From positions 1-64,000 of the forward strand of contig NZ_QMHQ01000001.1 in NCBI RefSeq assembly GCF_003313325.1: a DNA stretch of 64,000 bases, given 5' to 3'. The notes below the pieces were generated by a model. The model was given only the letters and a program-made list of their open reading frames with translations. It did not search any database and had not been told where the DNA came from. Shown here in pieces: positions 62,881 to 64,000 of the stretch. How positions within the stretch are numbered: the first letter of the stretch is position 1; each line of letters opens with the position of its first letter. The stretch comes from Pedobacter namyangjuensis. GTDB lineage: Bacteria; Bacteroidota; Bacteroidia; Sphingobacteriales; Sphingobacteriaceae. The translations under genes and the position numbers were made by a program.

Positions 62881-63711
62881 TTAAACCTGTTTTTCTTTAA
62901 GGCGTATGTAGCCAATCGTCCAAAAAATTAACGTTAGCACTGCAAAAAATGCAAAGATTGCCAATTCTGCTCCAGCATCTGTAGGCTTAAAGTTCTGCCT
63001 ATCATGCTCAATCATTATCTTTCCTTCAAAAAGTAAACGACCGGTATTGTAAAGAATAAAAGACCAAACACCTGAAAATATGATTACCGAAATCGCTGTC
63101 TTTATATAATGGAATCTGTTAAAGTAAAGAGAGCCTAAAAGGAATACGCTGGTTACAAAAAAGGGCACCATAATAAACAGCGACTTGAATTTTTCTGGGA
63201 AATTTTTGGTAAAGAAATACATTGCATTATCTACAGTTTCTGTTACTTGCCCTCTGGCATCTGTGTAAGAAGTTACGTTACTAACGGTGGCAAAAGAACT
63301 CCTAACCTTACTAACAAAAGCGAGATCGGCCAGGTAAAATACTAGCGTGAAACTTGCCACACTTAATATTGTTGTAAAGAATACACCTGTTAAAAACTTC
63401 TCGAAAGTAGAAGCGGGAATCATCAAATCTATTATCGCCTTTGGCTTTTGACCTAGGTGCGCAAAGTAGCTACTGCTAATTACCGTAATAAATAAAAAAC
63501 CAAATATGATAAATAAAGGCTCTCTAAAACCCAAATCTCTTTGAGAAAAAGATGGTCTTTCAGCGAAAAAAACATCCCATAAAGAGAACGTATAAAAGGT
63601 GATGATAACCCCTAAGGCAACCCCAACTGTAATCAGAAAAATTTTGCCAAATTCTAGCCATTGTCTTTTTAGTAAAAGACCAAAACGTTGTATGTTAAAT
63701 GTATTGTTCAT
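62881..63711 (-). CDS. ABC-transporter permease-like membrane protein
   Basis: This 276-residue protein has about six hydrophobic segments and a large loop between the third and fourth. It lies between the ATPase fragment and the GntR regulator with very short gaps (6 and 17 bases), so it should be the membrane part of a YtrB-like ABC exporter. No specific family beyond that is recognised. Confidence 0.7.
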   Translation of the reverse strand: MNNTFNIQRFGLLLKRQWLEFGKIFLITVGVALGVIITFYTFSLWDVFFAERPSFSQRDLGFREPLFIIFGFLFITVISSSYFAHLGQKPKAIIDLMIPASTFEKFLTGVFFTTILSVASFTLVFYLADLAFVSKVRSSFATVSNVTSYTDARGQVTETVDNAMYFFTKNFPEKFKSLFIMVPFFVTSVFLLGSLYFNRFHYIKTAISVIIFSGVWSFILYNTGRLLFEGKIMIEHDRQNFKPTDAGAELAIFAFFAVLTLIFWTIGYIRLKEKQV

Positions 63712-63717
63712 GTCTGT

Positions 63718-64000
63718 TTAGTTAAAGATTGGTTTAAGTTTGTTTTTCTGTGTAAGCACCGCGTTAAACAACAACTCCAAATCAAGTTTGCTATCTTCAT
63801 CATGGAAGTTAGGTACTACAGCATTGTAGCCAGACAACGATGGTTCGGCGTAGATAATCGTATCATCAATTTCCTTAACACGTTTAAAGCAAAGCTTATT
63901 GGTAATCTCTTCCACAGATGCTTTTAAAGCCACGCTGTTTTCGTCTAGCATTATAACCGTATCTATCAGATTGTCCAAGTCTCTAACCTGGTGCGTAGAA
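63718..64000 (-). CDS. ABC-transporter ATP-binding protein, C-terminal part (cut by the window)
   Basis: The frame is open to the right edge and begins within the gene. The sequence before the last internal Met-like codon reads STHQVRDLDNLID, the switch histidine and following segment of an ABC ATPase, so a TTG start at 63978 would be an artefact. About 94 residues are visible; Walker A and B lie outside the window. It is first in the visible leftward operon of the permease and GntR regulator. Confidence 0.85.
   Translation of the reverse strand, partial: STHQVRDLDNLIDTVIMLDENSVALKASVEEITNKLCFKRVKEIDDTIIYAEPSLSGYNAVVPNFHDEDSKLDLELLFNAVLTQKNKLKPIFN

Noticed and set aside
63718..63978. Complete small gene of 86 residues
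   Set aside because: The frame continues to the right edge and the upstream sequence is ABC-ATPase switch-region sequence, so it is a cut gene.
1..64000. CRISPR array, tRNA, prophage or insertion sequence
   Set aside because: No regularly spaced repeats, cloverleaf, phage genes or transposase were seen; the interspersed palindromes are not flanked by transposase genes.

Overview
The window reads as chromosomal DNA of a Bacteroidota bacterium, most likely Sphingobacteriaceae and Pedobacter-like. The evidence is low GC, initiation regions without Shine-Dalgarno sequences, promoters of the TTTG-N17-23-TAnnTTTG type, the type IX secretion/gliding genes porV and gldJ, a complete 14-subunit nuo operon with a short NuoG, a TonB system with two ExbD proteins, and many families typical of the phylum (DUF4159, DUF4180, DUF4197, DUF5687, GIN domain). 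The species is inferred, not shown.

Layout. 1-753 holds no protein gene that I can support: a consensus promoter reads off the left edge, and there is a diverged repeat and a terminator. 754-7929 is mostly housekeeping and small metabolic genes (SDR reductase, LpxL-like acyltransferase, TypA/BipA, small conserved proteins). 7120-13291 is the most unusual block. Two divergent esterases precede ATP-grasp, GCS2 carboxylate-amine ligase, class I glutamine amidotransferase and a second ATP-grasp-like gene, which together look like an uncharacterised amide or peptide-like metabolite pathway. 13423-15766 carries a small Cys-rich FeoB-associated membrane protein, a Crp-type regulator, a YceI protein and a pirin.

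15970-19575 has ispF, porV and divergent gldJ. 19631-24216 is a six-gene leftward operon (DedA, ppa, CNNM/CorC, rsmE, DUF4159, biotinyl carrier). 24261-37261 is nuoA-N, with a terminator-like hairpin between nuoA and nuoB and a palindromic repeat between nuoI and nuoJ. 37338-43260 is a TonB operon: exbB, exbD, exbD, tonB, a small membrane protein, a PstS-like lipoprotein and a TPR protein. pckA, a SUI1 factor and a lipid kinase follow. metK is preceded by a good promoter and a SAM-II riboswitch.

48107-49934 is an ECF sigma factor with an odd anti-sigma/CarboxypepD_reg/TonB_C fusion. 50113-61001 holds DUF4197, rhlE, the rarA-DUF5687-ABC operon, an OmpA lipoprotein, a Gfo/Idh/MocA oxidoreductase, a secreted hydrolase and hutH. 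The right edge enters a leftward operon of ABC ATPase (cut), permease, YtrA-like GntR regulator, GIN-domain protein and ankyrin protein.

Three copies of a dispersed intergenic element with a shared frame and swapped central hairpins (531-620, 15831-15964, 50948-51060), two CGTCAT...ATGACG palindromes and two CTATGTGG hairpins are the main non-coding structures. No tRNA, rRNA, CRISPR array, insertion sequence or prophage was recognised inside the window.
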